DNA of 64,000 nucleotides from Desmodus rotundus (GCF_022682495.2 NC_071399.1:54552873-54616872), one strand, 5' to 3'. Positions 46,810 through 59,934 are shown, counted from the stretch's first letter. Notes: generated by a model not told the origin, from the letters alone. Translations and numbers: made by a program.

Positions 46810-48900
46810 GTCTTCCAGCCTGAGAGCACTGTGACCCCTGCAAATTTCTGGAATCCTTGGTGTTTAGTGCAGAGTTTGGTGTAGAATTCTCAGGGCACAC
46901 ATAGACATGGACGGTCATCATCGTCATGCCACCTTCCAGCAAAAGCAGCTTCTGAGCCCTGATTCCTCCTCTTGCCGCTGCCCAGCCCACTGTGTGCAAC
47001 TGCTGTGGTGGTGATCTGTCCACAGGGTCTGCTCATGGCTGTAGCTTTTGTCCCTAACAGCTAATCTATCTGACAGATATACGAGATAAAATAGCACCTA
47101 TGGTTTAGCAAACTGAAATAACTTTCTGAGCTCTGATTTACTGTCTTTACCATATGTCTGACTTATGTATTTACTTATTTAACTTCTTATATGCAGATTT
47201 GGCCCCAGAGACTGGAAAGCTAGAGCCACCTTAGGGAGGACATCAGCAGGTAGAAGTTAGAAAACCAACCTTCATCTCTGGGCAGCCGAAATGTTAATCA
47301 AAGCCTGAGGGCCACTTGTGTAGCCATACGGCCCTCTTCCTCATCCTCCCACCCTGTCTGCTGGCTGTTTTATCCCCCTTCAGGTCTGACCTGAGATGGC
47401 TTTGGGGCAGGTCACTTGCAGTGGGAAGACAGAAAGGACAGAGAGGAATGAATACCAATGGTAGTTCCTGTGTGATCCGTGTCTGCCTGGAGATGGCCTT
47501 GCTAATAATATCCTGGCCAGAGCACTGCTGAAATCCTTTGTTCTCACTCCCAAGCAGCTTGGGAGTTGGGCCAGACCAGGCCTCTGCTGCTCATATTGCC
47601 AAACACTGAAATGCTGTGAGGTTGGAGGCTGGCTTCAGATGTAGCATTCTTTATCTGGGGTGATCAGATCAACTTATTTTCTATGTTCAACCCCAAGTGT
47701 TTTCCACTGCCCCCAAAATGAACAACATATATATAATAGACAAGGATTGATGAGATCCTTGGCACCAGGGAAAGCCTTCTCTGGGCCGCTTTTATGAGAT
47801 TGACCCAGGACCTGAGGTTACCTGTGTGTCCATTAGGGGTGAGCCAGTCAGTGCTTACCTCCAGAGCCAAATGATCCCAGGGAAGGACGAAGCTTCCAGG
47901 TCAGTGCCTAGGGCAGGAGTCTGCACAGAGATGAGGCGGGGCATGTGCCTTGAATGGATGGGAAGGAAGATATGAACCATGGGGATGATGTGTTTCCTAT
48001 TCCCCTCAGTCAGTAAGAGCTTTAAACTGATTTTGATTTTCTGAAACTAAACTGGGTACCACATTGCGATTATACAGTATACACTTCACTGTGTTTCAGC
48101 ACAAAGTGGATTTACAGCAGCTGAGATAGTCTGTCAAATTCCTGACAACTCCCCAAATGGAGCTCACAGCTGCAGTGGCTGTTTCGATATTGTGGGGGAA
48201 ACAACCCCCACCCCTGCATCTTACCAAAGAAGAACTCTGGGGAGATTTCAAAACATATGAGAGGATAGGCAATGAAATTATATCCTTGAAACATCATAAG
48301 CAGGAGCCCATCCAATCTCACACACTGCTCTCACTGGCCGATTCCTGGGGATGAACCTGGTAATGAATACCCTGTCAGCCGAGGCCTCCTGTGCTCTTCA
48401 AAATGGGTTCTCTTCAGCCACTCAAGAAATTCCAGGAAGAGTTTGAAGTGTACAGCCTAGAAATTGTTAAAAATGCAAAAATATCTATCTCATTTTCATT
48501 GCAATCTTAGGGCTGAGTATTAGGCAACTCTCATGTTTTCATCTTCCTCACACAAAGGAGACGAAAAGACCAAGAAATAGCTCAATTTCTCCATCTTCTC
48601 TCAGGTTACTGTGGAAAATGGATGAGGTTACTGTGCTGCTAATCTGGGTATTGTTCAATTTGTGTTGCCATGTGAAGTAAAAATGCATTTTCACACAAAG
48701 CTCTATTATTTTGATCATTCATATCCTTTTGTTTTTATTTTGCAAATTTATTTAACAAACGCTGACTTTTAGGTTCAAATATCGATACTCTATAAGGTTT
48801 GTTTTCTTTTAATAATTATAATTTGAGTAAATTACTCTGAGTATTTTCTTTCCCCCCAAAAAACTCATTTCATACATTTCTGATGAATGCATAATATAGA
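46810..48900. other. Unique-looking non-coding DNA
   Basis: No gene or repeat recognised. Confidence 0.4.
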
Positions 48901-48906
48901 AAATGC

Positions 48907-48920
48907 CCACTAGATGGCAG
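48907..48920 (+). promoter_or_regulatory. CTCF-like motif
   Basis: 'ccactagatggcag' fits the CTCF core consensus at every core position. It lies in sequence with no recognised repeat. Confidence 0.5.
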
Positions 48921-49001
48921 TCTCACTGCATAGCTGAAGAATGTCGTTGAAGGGGGTTAGAAAAACACAGATCCTTTGTGTTGCAGCCGGCCGGGGAAAA
49001 T

Positions 49002-49015
49002 CCAGAAGGTGGCAC
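49002..49015 (+). promoter_or_regulatory. Second CTCF-like motif
   Basis: 'ccagaaggtggcac' fits the CTCF core except one position. It is in the same orientation, 95 bp from the first. Confidence 0.35.
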
Positions 49016-49019
49016 ATTT

Positions 49020-51300
49020 TAGCTATTTATGAAAGGACAAGTGCAGAGAACAATGTTGCCTTTTAGAAAAATTATTTTTATTTATCTTTTCAGAAGGAGA
49101 TTATAAACTGAATAAAATGATCTGTGTGTGATATTTAAAGTATTTTGAAATATTTCACATTTTAAGAGTATGTAATACAAGCTGAAGGACTAGTCAAGCT
49201 AACAGTAACACAAAATCAAGGTGAAATTGACCAATAAATTGAGAACTCCATTACAGGAACAATTTCCCCGAGTTTGAGTCATAGTGTTTGAGTGATAACC
49301 TAAACCTGTCTAAACTTTGTGAAACATTCCAGGGGAAGATAGAAGGAGATACTGAGGGCCACTGGCGGAGGCGGAGGAATGCAATGCGGGAAATGCTGTT
49401 TATATTTTTCACCAACTTTTGCAGGCTCCCGGAGGACTTTTGGCAGACCTGTGCTTTAGAGTTCAGTTCTTTTCAAGGTTACTGATTACCTGAAGGGATC
49501 CTGGTTTTAAAAATGAAAAATGACAGCTTGAATACAATAGTCCAATTTAGAGGGATCATGCACCCTAGGCAGCTTTGTTGACTACCGGGGGCATTTGCAG
49601 GGAATACAAAACCACATCCATTTTGTGGAAGATGCAGCTACAGTTTCACTGTATCACCTGCTACCTTGGGCTGGTGTGTGCTAGCTTATTCTGAGGGAAT
49701 ACCTGTTCCTTCTTTGATTTTGGCCCCCGAGCAGTGTGGGTGAACTTGCCTTCTGACCTCCTCAGGACAGTACACATTCATGAGAAGGTGCTGGGGGTGG
49801 CTGGATGGCAGGACAGCAAGATGATGGCTGGGAAGTCATTCTTCTGAGTGACAGCTGTACATGGCTCTTGGCACTACAATATGTCAGGGAAATGGTGTTC
49901 CATCACCATCATTTATCTCATTTAAATATTCCAGAGAGAGTAGCCCCCCTCAAGTTAGATTCATTTCATCCTTACGTTCTAAAAAGGGCCTGGCAGCCTT
50001 TGTCAAATAAGGGCTGAGGGGGGAAGAAAGGGGGAGAAAGGGAAAAAATGATGAGGAAATGCAGCAAGTGAGTGATATATAAGGTGAACACAGAATTCAA
50101 TGTCCAGGACAAGGACACATGTGTCTTGGACCCTAGATATATAGCTTAGAACTGATGGAGAAATAGGCAGAAAGAGAGATAATCTTTATCTCTGTTCCCA
50201 AGGCTTTAGAAACACCTGGCGCTAAATAACCCTGAGAAAGGAGGAAATAAACACTGCTCTAAGTCACCCATGAGATTTCAGAGTACAGGCCACTGGCTGA
50301 GCACATTTTTTTCCCCCCCTAAGTCACACCCTGAGTTCAGAGCCAGTTGGTTTATGGAAACCTCAGTAAAGTGTTTGGGTCTAGGTTAGGATTCTGGATT
50401 TCTGTTTTATTAGGGAAGATTTGCTGGACTTTTACTTGGATTTACCATCTGAAATCTTTGCAAGAGGCAAAATGAGGTAGGGGCAGGGGGAGATTTTCAC
50501 ATTTGCCACAGCCTGATTTGTTCCTGGGTAAACCAGGTTAGAACATTTATTTCTTTTTGTAACATTTCAAGTGCCCACTCATATATGTGTGAGTTAATAT
50601 GTGGTTGAGTTTTCCAAACCACAGAAACTTTTGGACTACTTTTTTTTTAAATTAGTCATCACCATAGCAGGCTTTTAATAATTCGGAATAATAATTGTTA
50701 GAATGATGAGAATGAACTTTGGTTCTCAAAAGAAAGTGGCACATTCTATAACATATCCTGCACTCAGTTACTGCATATTCCTCTTTTCCAGTATTTGGAT
50801 CTGCTTCTCCACAGAAAGGCTCTGTGATTGGGGCAGTGAAAAGGGACTCAGAAAGTGCTTTGGAAGCCACCAACTTGTGAAGCATGAAGTCCATTATCTT
50901 CATTGGTCCTTACAATCCTATAAGCCCCATCATAGCCACATCGGTCCATTGGAATTCATGTTCTGTGAATTTCCTTGAATTGTCTGGAAACTATTTTCAA
51001 TCCTCCAATCAACTGGCTTAGTTAGCCTATGACATTCACTAGTAAAGTGCTTCTTTGGGGACTCATATTGGTGTGGCTTAAGTAAATTTATGAGAACATT
51101 GAGACAAGAACTGTTTGCTGTGCCCAATGTGGGGAAGTGTTAGTTTATAATGAACCGCGAAGGAGAGAAGGGATATAGCTGTCATTAGAGCAGTTCACCA
51201 TCTATTTCTGCTTCTTTTCTCGTTCAGCCCGTGTTGGGTGCTCTTTCTTTCCCTCTTGACAGTAGGTGTGGCCATGTGATTTTCTTTGGCCAAAGAGAGA
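49020..51300. other. Unique-looking non-coding DNA
   Basis: No gene or repeat recognised. Frames at 50652-50978 overlap on both strands without domains. Confidence 0.4.
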
Positions 51301-51533
51301 TGAATGTCATTTTTCTTTTTAAAAGATTTTATTTGTTTATTTTTAGAGAAAGGGGAAGGGAGGGAGAAAGAGAGGGAGAGAAACAGAAATATGTGTTTGC
51401 CTCTCATAAGCCTCCACTGGGGACCTTGCCCACAACCCAGACATGTGCCCTGACTGGGAATTGAATTGGTGACACTTTGGTTCACAGGTCAACACTCAAT
51501 CCACTGAGTCACACCAGCCAGGGCTGAATGTCA
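51301..51533 (-). mobile_element. Ves-type bat SINE
   Basis: A duplication 'tgaatgtca' is at 51301-51309 and 51525-51533 and extends to 14 bp with one mismatch. The insert has 'aaaagattttatttgtttat', a GA stretch, 'acaacccagacatgtgccct' and the head 'ccactgagtcacaccagcca'. It shares 'agaaacagaaatatgtgttt' with the copy at 14028, so both are of one subfamily. Confidence 0.9.
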
Positions 51534-51539
51534 CTTTTA

Positions 51540-52900
51540 GACTAAAGATTTAAGACCCTTGTCTGAATGTCTATATTGTTCCCTTTACTGAAGTCATTCT
51601 GAAGAATTTTTGGAGATGGAGCTTTCAGCAGCTTGAGTCCCTGAAGCGATCATGCTGAAAAAGCCCCTCCCCAACTCATGTTGGGCATTTAATAGAAGAA
51701 GTAAGCTTTTCTCTACTAAGCTACTGAGATTTTGGATCATTTGTTACCCCTGCAAAATCTAAACTCTTCTGACTGGTTCATGGGAACTGCCTTCTGATTT
51801 GTTTTCTGAAGGCTCAGAAGGCAACAGTATGCTCTGCTTTACGAGGTTCTGCATCATGTGGTCTTCATTTCTTCAGATGTATTCCTTTGTCTTTGACTAA
51901 TGAAATTCTTAGTTCTTCTGACAAGTTGGACCTTCACATGTATGTTCTTACTGGCACACTCATATCTTTCTGCTTCTCCTGCTACCTCCCACCTAGCACT
52001 TAGCTGCTGACTGAAACATCACTTTTACAAGGACATCTTCCTTGACGTTTTGGACTGCCCTTTCTGTGTAGTCCCAAGCACCTTGTGGCACATTTATCAG
52101 CATGTTTAAACATTGTATTGTAACTGCTTCTCCTGGTACATCTATGTGACATTTTCTTCTTTCTTTACCATTGGATTCCAGTGCACAACTAATAATAAAT
52201 GCCATACTGAAAAAATGACAAGAGGGATAGAACACAGAGTAATTAACAATATGGAATCTGATTTTTTTCCACATATGTTCTGCCTATTTTTCTCTGTGTT
52301 TCTTTTCTCTAAATTGGCCAAAATGAGAACATATTGGTAGAGAAGGTCAGCAGCCAAGATATGATCATTGACCCAGAGCTAGAAGAGGTCAGGTCACACC
52401 TTTGACTTCACCTGCAGCTCTTTGCTCTGGGGCCACTAGACACTGCTCAGAAGCCATAGTGCTTCTCTCTGTTGTGTCCAGTCCATTAATCCTCTGGGCT
52501 ACTGCTTCCCCACTGTCCCTTGTATCTGTTTCTCTGTCCACCAGGGTCTCTCCTCTGTTGACTGTATTGCTGTTGCTATTATTGTTGCTGTAGAGCAGGC
52601 TATGGTACGACTGGAGTGGACAATGAGTGACCCTGGGTAGAAATAGCTTACCTCTGTCCCTGAAAGGTACTGAAAGCTCAGGCCTTAGGCAAAACCTTAT
52701 GGGTGGGAGGTGTTTGGAGATCTTTTGTTCATTCTCTGGACCTACCAAGGCAGTTGTCCATGGTACTATCCTGAAACACCTCATTCTCATTCTTATTCTT
52801 CCTTATTCTTAATATTAATGCTTAAGTAAGCAGCCAAAGGTTAATTTCTTACTCTGCTTTGACTAATTTGTAATAATAACATTGATACCATCACCATCAG
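51540..52900. other. Unique-looking non-coding DNA
   Basis: No gene recognised. The 133-codon minus frame 52389-52790 is rich in codons from a short (ttg/tta)n-type patch near 52555-52590 and has no domain. Confidence 0.4.
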
Positions 52901-52904
52901 AAAC

Positions 52905-53125
52905 AAAAGAGTTAACATTTATTGCTTGCTTTTGATGTTTTCATGAACTTAGCTAAGGACTTTGTAAGTGCAATGTGACTTAACACTTGCGACGATGTTA
53001 ACATGGAGTTGGTACTATTGCTGTTTACACATGTCAAGTTAAGGCTTAGCTTGATGAAGCACCTTGGCAATGTGTCACAGCTAATAAGTGACAGAGACGG
53101 GACTTGAACTAAGGTTTTTTGATTC
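52905..53125 (-). repeat. MIR-type SINE remnant
   Basis: 'gtgacttaacacttgcgacg', 'gtcacagctaataagtgaca' and 'agagacgggacttgaactaa' follow the MIR reverse complement through its tRNA-like head. Confidence 0.8.
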
Positions 53126-53129
53126 CTCA

Positions 53130-55635
53130 CCCCAGGCTTTTTTTCCCTTACGTTTTATGTCCAGGAGACTAAAACCCTTTCAAGTAATTAAGTATATAAT
53201 TTGGAATCAAATTATATTAAGGAAAGTGATTTTTGTCAAGAGCTCTTGATTGGCCTTTGTGTCACATTGAGTGAAGGGTCACCCCTTTGGCCTATGCTGA
53301 AATCCAATCTCAGTCATTGCCTAAATCTGGGAGACTGTACCTGATTTCAGACTGTTCCTTTTGGCACCTCCTTTGGCAGAAGATATTTTCCTGGAGATAC
53401 GATTTTGGCTGGCACAGAGGCAGCAAAGGGACTTTTAAAAAGAAGCATTATGGGTTTTTGGCATTATCTTTCTGGGGTGCTGAGATATAATGAAACAAGG
53501 AAAGCACTGAGAGCCAAGGTCATTATGAATGTAATTCAGAATTTAAATTGCTATTTGTGGAAAAATATTCTGTCAGCCTGGTTGAACCAGGTTAAATCTC
53601 CATAGCAATTATATTTACAGGCAATTCCTTGGCCCTGCACTTCCCTTTGCCTGTGTGGGCGCAGTGAGTGTTTGAGTTAGTAGGCAGTAGGGCAGTGCAT
53701 AAAAACAGAGTATTGTTATTGCTCTCATTAAGAGAGACCCTGATTCTTTTAAGTCTGCTCTAATAAGAGCCTTTGGAAAAACAAGAGAAATTTCTGAATA
53801 TATGATTAATTTATATTGAGCAATTAGCGAAGTGATATAGTTAACAGTACTCTAAGTATCACTCATTAGGTTGGCTGCGTGGGAGGCAGCCTTTGACTCG
53901 GGAAGGAGGCTATTAGAATCAAGTGCCATCACATATCGGCAAGGCAGCCCATGTGAGTCTTGTAAACAATCAGGTTTCTGTCTTTGAGGCTTACAGAGGT
54001 GGTAAAATCTACTTTTTGGTGGTGTGTGGCACAGTGCTGGTTTTTATTCTAGCAGAGGATGAAATTGCTGGAGAAATAATGTCATTTCCACAGATTATGC
54101 TTTCTTTAGAGTCCAGAGCTCTGCTGCTGGTGGCACTGCCTCTCCTTGTGCATCCTGGCTGGGTGGGGGCCACCAGTTCCTTCTACATGGTCACCCTGGG
54201 TCCAGGGTGCTGTGGCTTAAGGCAACCTTTGCGGGACTTCTGCCCCGGAATGTTCTTACCTGCACCTCTCGCTGGGTTTACTTTGAGGCAATCAATGAAA
54301 TGAAACCATTAAGAAATTGGTCATTACTTGGAATTTTCCCAAATATGCCTCCAAGTACCTGAATTAGAGCCCCTTCCTTCAATGTTTACAGAGTGACTGG
54401 CTGAGACTGACCTGGCTATTATAGGGTCACTCTCAATGGCTCGAATTAATAATGGGCTGTTTGATTTGTGGCAGGCCACCTGAAGAGCAGGGAAACAATA
54501 GTTTCCCTATGATCATAGTGGCCGTGAGGGGAAAGGAACTCGAGTTGGTGGGGGCTCCAAGTCTGTCCAGATGGGAACTGTTGAAAATTGAGGAAGCTCT
54601 GAAGCAAGTTTGGGGCAGTTTGGGCAGCAACTCAGTCCCGAGGGGCTAGGAGTATCTGGCTCTGGGGGAGAACATTTCATTAGGTCTGGAAATGAGGGAT
54701 TAGCCAGGAGCCATTAACTGACTGTCCAAGGACAGAGGCTGATGTCATACAATAATTAGTGGGTTTGAATTGGTCCAGCCACAGAGGCAAGGCCCTGCTC
54801 GAGCTGCAGTGGTTGGACCTGCATGAGCAAGTGGGAGGCAGCAGTGGCCAGAAGGTCTTTTCACACATGGGAAAGCCCCAGATTCCCTGAGTACAGGGAA
54901 GAGGGCTGGTGGGGCAAGAGGACCACTGGGCCCCTGTCATGCCAGAGTTCAGAGCAAATCACCAGACCTAGGCTTGAAAGTTGGTGTGACCTACATTTGG
55001 CAGAGGGAATTAAGAGGAAGGTCTTTCTTATGGCTGGGACCAACATGGGAGGGGCTGATAGGATTAAGATGGAGATGCCTGGAAGCTTGGGGCTCATTGT
55101 GGGCACTCCACATGCTGAGAGTCTGGATTTGAAAGAAATTTTTTGGGAGGGGAATATGGGAAACCAGCGATTGTGAAGGCTCCTTTGATCTCAGGTCTGG
55201 AACTCATGTTTTGATTTGAAGCTACTCTGCAAATCTGCTCTCCCCTGGCCAGTATAGGTGTAACAGCCAGGAAGCCTACCTTTACTAAAACTCAAGATGC
55301 TGTGAGTTAGAGATAAAGATGGACAGAGAGATACCTGCTTCCCAGTTACTAGGAACATATCCTATAAAGCCTACTCTTCCCACTGGCCAGGACAGTGACA
55401 TCCATCAAGGTACCCAGCAAACAGCTGCCAAATGAAGATGCTCTGAACAATATCTGAACCCTTGACATCGCTGTGGCTTTAGATAATGTGTCCCAGCTGA
55501 AGCATTGAGGTTTTTAAAATATAAAGAATTCATAGAGAGGTTACTGGTGATACCTTCCCATTCGAGATGTAAACTGTAACTCCAAATAAGTCCTATTCTC
55601 ATCCAGAGCTTGACAGACTGGTTTGAATTTTATCT
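53130..55635. other. Unique-looking non-coding DNA
   Basis: The 126-codon plus frame 53923-54303 is the longest open stretch here. It has a hydrophobic middle but no recognised domain, no splice or promoter context, and its start is arbitrary. I treat it as chance. Confidence 0.4.
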
Positions 55636-55639
55636 TGGC

Positions 55640-55800
55640 TACTCCCAAGTTCAATGACGCTGAGCAAATGATTTCTTTGAGAAAGCTCAGGTTTCTCATC
55701 AATAAAATGGGAACAAAAGATTGTTCTTGTAGAGGGTGGGAGATAACGTAGCAAAATGCCTGGCACCGAGTCACTGCTTAGTAACTGGGAGTGGCACAGG
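55640..55800 (+). repeat. MIR-type SINE remnant
   Basis: 'gctcaggtttctcatcaata', 'aaaatgggaacaaaagattg' and 'aaaatgcctggcaccgagtc' show MIR core and end. Confidence 0.75.
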
Positions 55801-55804
55801 CCTG

Positions 55805-57965
55805 CGCATCTCGGAAAGCCAGGTCATAGAGCTCGGCAGTGAACTTGCAGTGAATTGAGGATGTCAGAAACAATGGGCAAATGATTTTATTCACTTTGGC
55901 CTTTTCCTATTCATCAAAAACCACATGAAAACTTTCCATTATAGGATCTGGCATTTATTTTTGAATATATTAGTGACTGTATGCACTGTGGTTTCCACCC
56001 CTCCTCCTATTCCCTCACCTCTGGGTGGGGTCCTGGTGTGAGGAGGCCTGCAGTGGCGGCAGAGTGGAACAGTGGGAGGACGAATGGGTGAGAATCGCTG
56101 GTGTGCACTGCACGTGCTGGAAACACCCAGAGATACTAGATTCCCCTTGATCTTTCTTTTTAAGGAAAAATTCAGTGAACTGAATTTTGCTCGTTTATGC
56201 CAACACAAAAGCCACAAGGAGTCAGTTCAAAAGAGAAGAAGGAACTTCTTGGTCCAATATTAAAAAAAAAAAAACCCACACCTTGCAGAGGTTAATTTTC
56301 TTAGAATGGCAGTTCTTAGTGTAGCAGAATGATTATCGCAAGCTAGCACACTGCTCCCTGGGTAGCAGCTGCTTCTGGTCACAATACCCCCTTACTCCAG
56401 GGAGGGCACTTGTTTTGGGGGTGAGGGAGGAAAATGAAGATGCAATGGTGAGTTCACACTGGGGAGGTGGATTATGTCGATGAGGCCTCAGGAAACCTGG
56501 GAGGGAGAAAGGAAATAGGGAGCCATTCAGTTGTCAGGACAGATGAGCGACTCTGCCTAAATCATTGTCCTGAGTCCTGAACAGCAGAACTGGTCAAGCA
56601 GCTGGAACAAGAAGAAATGGAACTTGACAGTAACTTAATCAAAGGCTCTCTTCTGAGTAACCACACACATAGGTATGGAGAGTGAAGGAGATGAAGTTAA
56701 GTGGAAGTGGGAAGGGGTCTGATATCTGTTTACCTGGAGAAAGGTAAAGTCCTGTGTGCATTTTGTCCTGCTGAGCACTTACTGATGTTGGATGCTTCCT
56801 ATTCTTAAAAAGGGCTTGAGGTTTAATATAATCCCCTAGGAAAGTGAGGATTTCTTCATTGAATTGGCATTAATTACTTTTTAAATGTAAATTTTCAGCT
56901 GCAAGCCTTTTTCAAAATTACAAAAAAAAAAAAAAAGCCCAAGTACATCAGGGTAAATCAAAGACTAATTGGTGACTAAATTATAGGTTTTAAAGCTCTT
57001 TTTGGGCCATAAGTGAGTAAAAAATAATTAGCAAATGTGAATACATGCTTTTTCTTTCATTAATGACTCATATGATGATAACCCATTTTTAGCAAAATAA
57101 AAATGTCAATTTTGGACTGAGAGCTGCAATTCCATTATGAGGGAATTTATATTTAGCGATTGCTTGTTCACTGGCTGGTGGTTCCTTACACTCAGACCAA
57201 GGCTGGTCTGACTCTCAGGATGGCTGTCATTAGAAAACACGGTGGAGATGGACGATCTTTTTGGATTCTGTGGATGGGATTAAGTAAGACTATCCACCCA
57301 AGTATTACTATGGCTTCCATTTTAGAAGTAAGCATAGAGTATTATAGAAAGCTAAAGGCTTTGTCTAGAGACCCATACAGAATCTGAGGCAGAAACCAAT
57401 CGGAGAACCGTCTTGGGTGTTGTTTTGTCTGCTTGGTGACAGTTTCAGCCCCCTTCCTACCAGCCATAGCTATTTATATTCAGAGCCACAGACTCCACAG
57501 ATGTACAGAGAGGGCCTCCGAGTGATTCAGAAATCAGAATTTCTCTCCCCTGTTAGGGAAAATTTACAAAATTGTTGAAGGTAATAGTGGAGAAAAGGCA
57601 GACTTGTCTAGGGGTAGAGGAGAGGTTCTATTGTGCTCTTCATAGTTTCCTCTTTTCTCTTTAAAATAATATTATTTCCTCATCTCTCATTCTTGATACC
57701 CACATCCCTTTTGTAATGAAGCAATGATTTGGTCCTTATCTTGACCCTGCCAAAAAGATGCTTTCCTCTTGTCTGTCGCCACAAAACTCTGTGAGTCTAC
57801 AGGTTGGGGCCATTCTGTAAGTCAAGCTACTATCTGTGGCTGGAAGTAAGAAGAGACCTGGAGGCAAAACCAGAAAACACTGCCTGTTTAGCGAGACAGT
57901 GTCAGGAAGAGCAGTGTGACGTGATAGAAAATCAGTCATCAAGCATGAAGACAATTAGAATCCAG
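55805..57965. other. Unique-looking DNA with an AT-rich candidate element
   Basis: The segment 56870-57150 is AT-rich with many homeodomain-type sites ('actaattggtgactaaatta', 'aaataattagcaaatgtgaa') and no repeat signature. It resembles conserved non-coding elements, but conservation cannot be tested here. No coding exon is seen. Confidence 0.3.
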
Positions 57966-57971
57966 GTCAGG

Positions 57972-58142
57972 CTCAACATTTTACTTGTTTGTCAAATAAG
58001 TCTGTGATAGCCCCAGATTAATTGGTAATTATAGTAGGTCAGAAAGAACTGGGGATAAACATGATAACCTTGGGTGTTGCACAGTGTGGAATATTAGGAG
58101 CTGCTACTCAGGACTAATGCAATGTTTACAATGTGCTTTGTC
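57972..58142 (+). repeat. Local direct duplication, copy A
   Basis: It starts 'ctcaacattttacttgtttg' and includes 'gtcagaaagaactggggata' and 'gctgctactcaggactaatg'. Copy B lies about 952 bp downstream. Confidence 0.85.
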
Positions 58143-58149
58143 ACCAATG

Positions 58150-58265
58150 AGCTGGAGCATCACGAACAAGTCAGTTCATGTTTCTGGAATCGGTCTTCTC
58201 ATCTGTGAAGAAAGGGTACTGTTCGAGATGACTGCTGAGGTCCCTTTCAGCTATGAAATTCTGTG
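58150..58265 (+). repeat. MIR-related SINE remnant
   Basis: 'ggtcttctcatctgtgaaga' followed by 'gctgaggtccctttcagcta' and 'gaaattctgtgatg' fits MIR-related SINE ends. Confidence 0.5.
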
Positions 58266-58269
58266 ATGG

Positions 58270-58920
58270 CTACAATGGTCGTTCTCCCTATGTCTGTGAA
58301 AGAGTACGACTCTGGGTTGGAAAATGATCTACCAGCATCGCGACATGAATGAAAATGTGTCTTTCTAAGAGTTTTGCTGAGAAAGGCCCAGTTTCCTGCA
58401 TAGACAAACAAACCACCCCCAAATGGGGTGATAGTGCTAGAAATGAAGAATAATACCACCACTTTGTATTCTTACCTTTCATGATTAAACAGTAATGTTA
58501 AAAATCATAAAAGTGTGCTAGTTTGACAAATGGCACATTTAAAACCTGTTTTAGCAAAGGGTTTTTACCTTTGTAATTTTAAAACTGTCACTTGAACTAA
58601 AAATATAGGTGAGCAAGTTGGTCTTTCATATTTAATGTTTGATTTTTTCCCTTTTTATTTGCAATTGATTCTGGTTGACTTTGATTAAAGAAGTATCAGG
58701 AATGGAATAGTGAATGGCAAGTCTTTCACTAATTTATGAAGAAGATGGTGGACATGATTCTTCTTACCAGTTCAGAGTTGAAATTTTTCAGTACCAGCCA
58801 TGGTTGCCTTTGGCACATTAGCCATATATCTTACTCTTAACTATGCATACAGAATCACATAAGAATATTTGACTTAAATAAGCCAAAGATAACTGGAGGA
58901 TTGTTTTCCCCCTAATCTTA
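58270..58920. other. Non-coding DNA between the duplicated blocks
   Basis: No gene or confident repeat recognised. Confidence 0.4.
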
Positions 58921-58922
58921 AT

Positions 58923-59096
58923 CTCAACATTTTACTTGTTTATTAAAATAAAAATGTAATAATAGCTCCAGATTAATTGGTAATTATAGCAGGTCAGAAA
59001 GAACTGGGGACAAACATGATAACCCTGGGTGTTGCAGACTGTGGAATATTAAAAACTGCTACTCAGGATTAATGCGATGTTTACAAAGTGCTTTGT
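58923..59096 (+). repeat. Local direct duplication, copy B
   Basis: It is collinear with copy A through 'gtcagaaagaactggggaca' and 'actgctactcaggattaatg' to 'gtgctttgtc', with scattered substitutions and a small insertion near 58943-58965. Confidence 0.85.
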
Positions 59097-59329
59097 CTCC
59101 TTAGGCAAGAACTAAGTGGTGATTTTTGGTGCGTTGCTACATTTCTTTGAACTTTAGTGACCTGATCTTAAAATGAAAGAGCTGCAATAGGATACAAGCA
59201 TATGCTTCTCTATGTTCTGAAATCACTAATTGTGTCTTTTTTTCTTTTGCAAGGTTTTCCTCACCAAAGGTATTAAATATTTGTTGGATGCAACAGAGTT
59301 AACGACTTGTTCAACAGGGGCAATAGAGC

Positions 59330-59540
59330 GAGAGAACTCGGTCCCAGGTTCTGGGATTGGTCCAGGGTCTCACTGGTGTGGGGACCTTGGGCAAAGCACA
59401 TTGTAAAACAGCTTTTTTGTTTGTAAAATGGGAATTATAAGCCTAAGCCTACTCCTAGCATTCTTTTAAGGCTCAAATGAGATAACAGAACTGAAAGCTC
59501 TCAAAAGACCGTGTAAATGGAAAGTATTAGTATAAAAAGG
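59330..59540 (+). repeat. MIR-type SINE remnant
   Basis: 'ggaccttgggcaaagcacat', 'tttgtaaaatgggaattata' and 'ctcaaatgagataacagaac' are MIR head-to-end order. Confidence 0.75.
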
Positions 59541-59934
59541 CCCTTTCTAAAGAATATTGATGGGAACATCTTTATGTACACATGCACTTCATTACTGAAC
59601 TGTTTATTGAGCTATTGGCTGTTGTTAGCTTTGATTCCAGGCTGTTAATCTATCATATGAACATGATAGATGTGTTCACAACAGTAACAGACCTGAATAA
59701 TACTGATGCACTTGGGGCTTACGTCCTGAAAATCACTGCCTTCAGGTTCTGCCGATCAGTATGGTATTGTAGGATTTCAGGGCCATCAATGCCCTCACCC
59801 TGGGGTGAGTGTGGTCTTTGTAACTTCCTTCATGGGGGCTGATTGAAACTCTGCTTGAACATCTTCAGTGATGAAGGGGTAATTGAGGTGAGGGGAAGGA
59901 GACTTGTAATGTTGAGCAATCTGCATGGTGCAGA

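Noticed and set aside
53923..54303. 126-codon plus-strand frame
   Set aside because: No domain, no conserved motif, no splice or promoter context, and a length plausible by chance in a 64-kb window.
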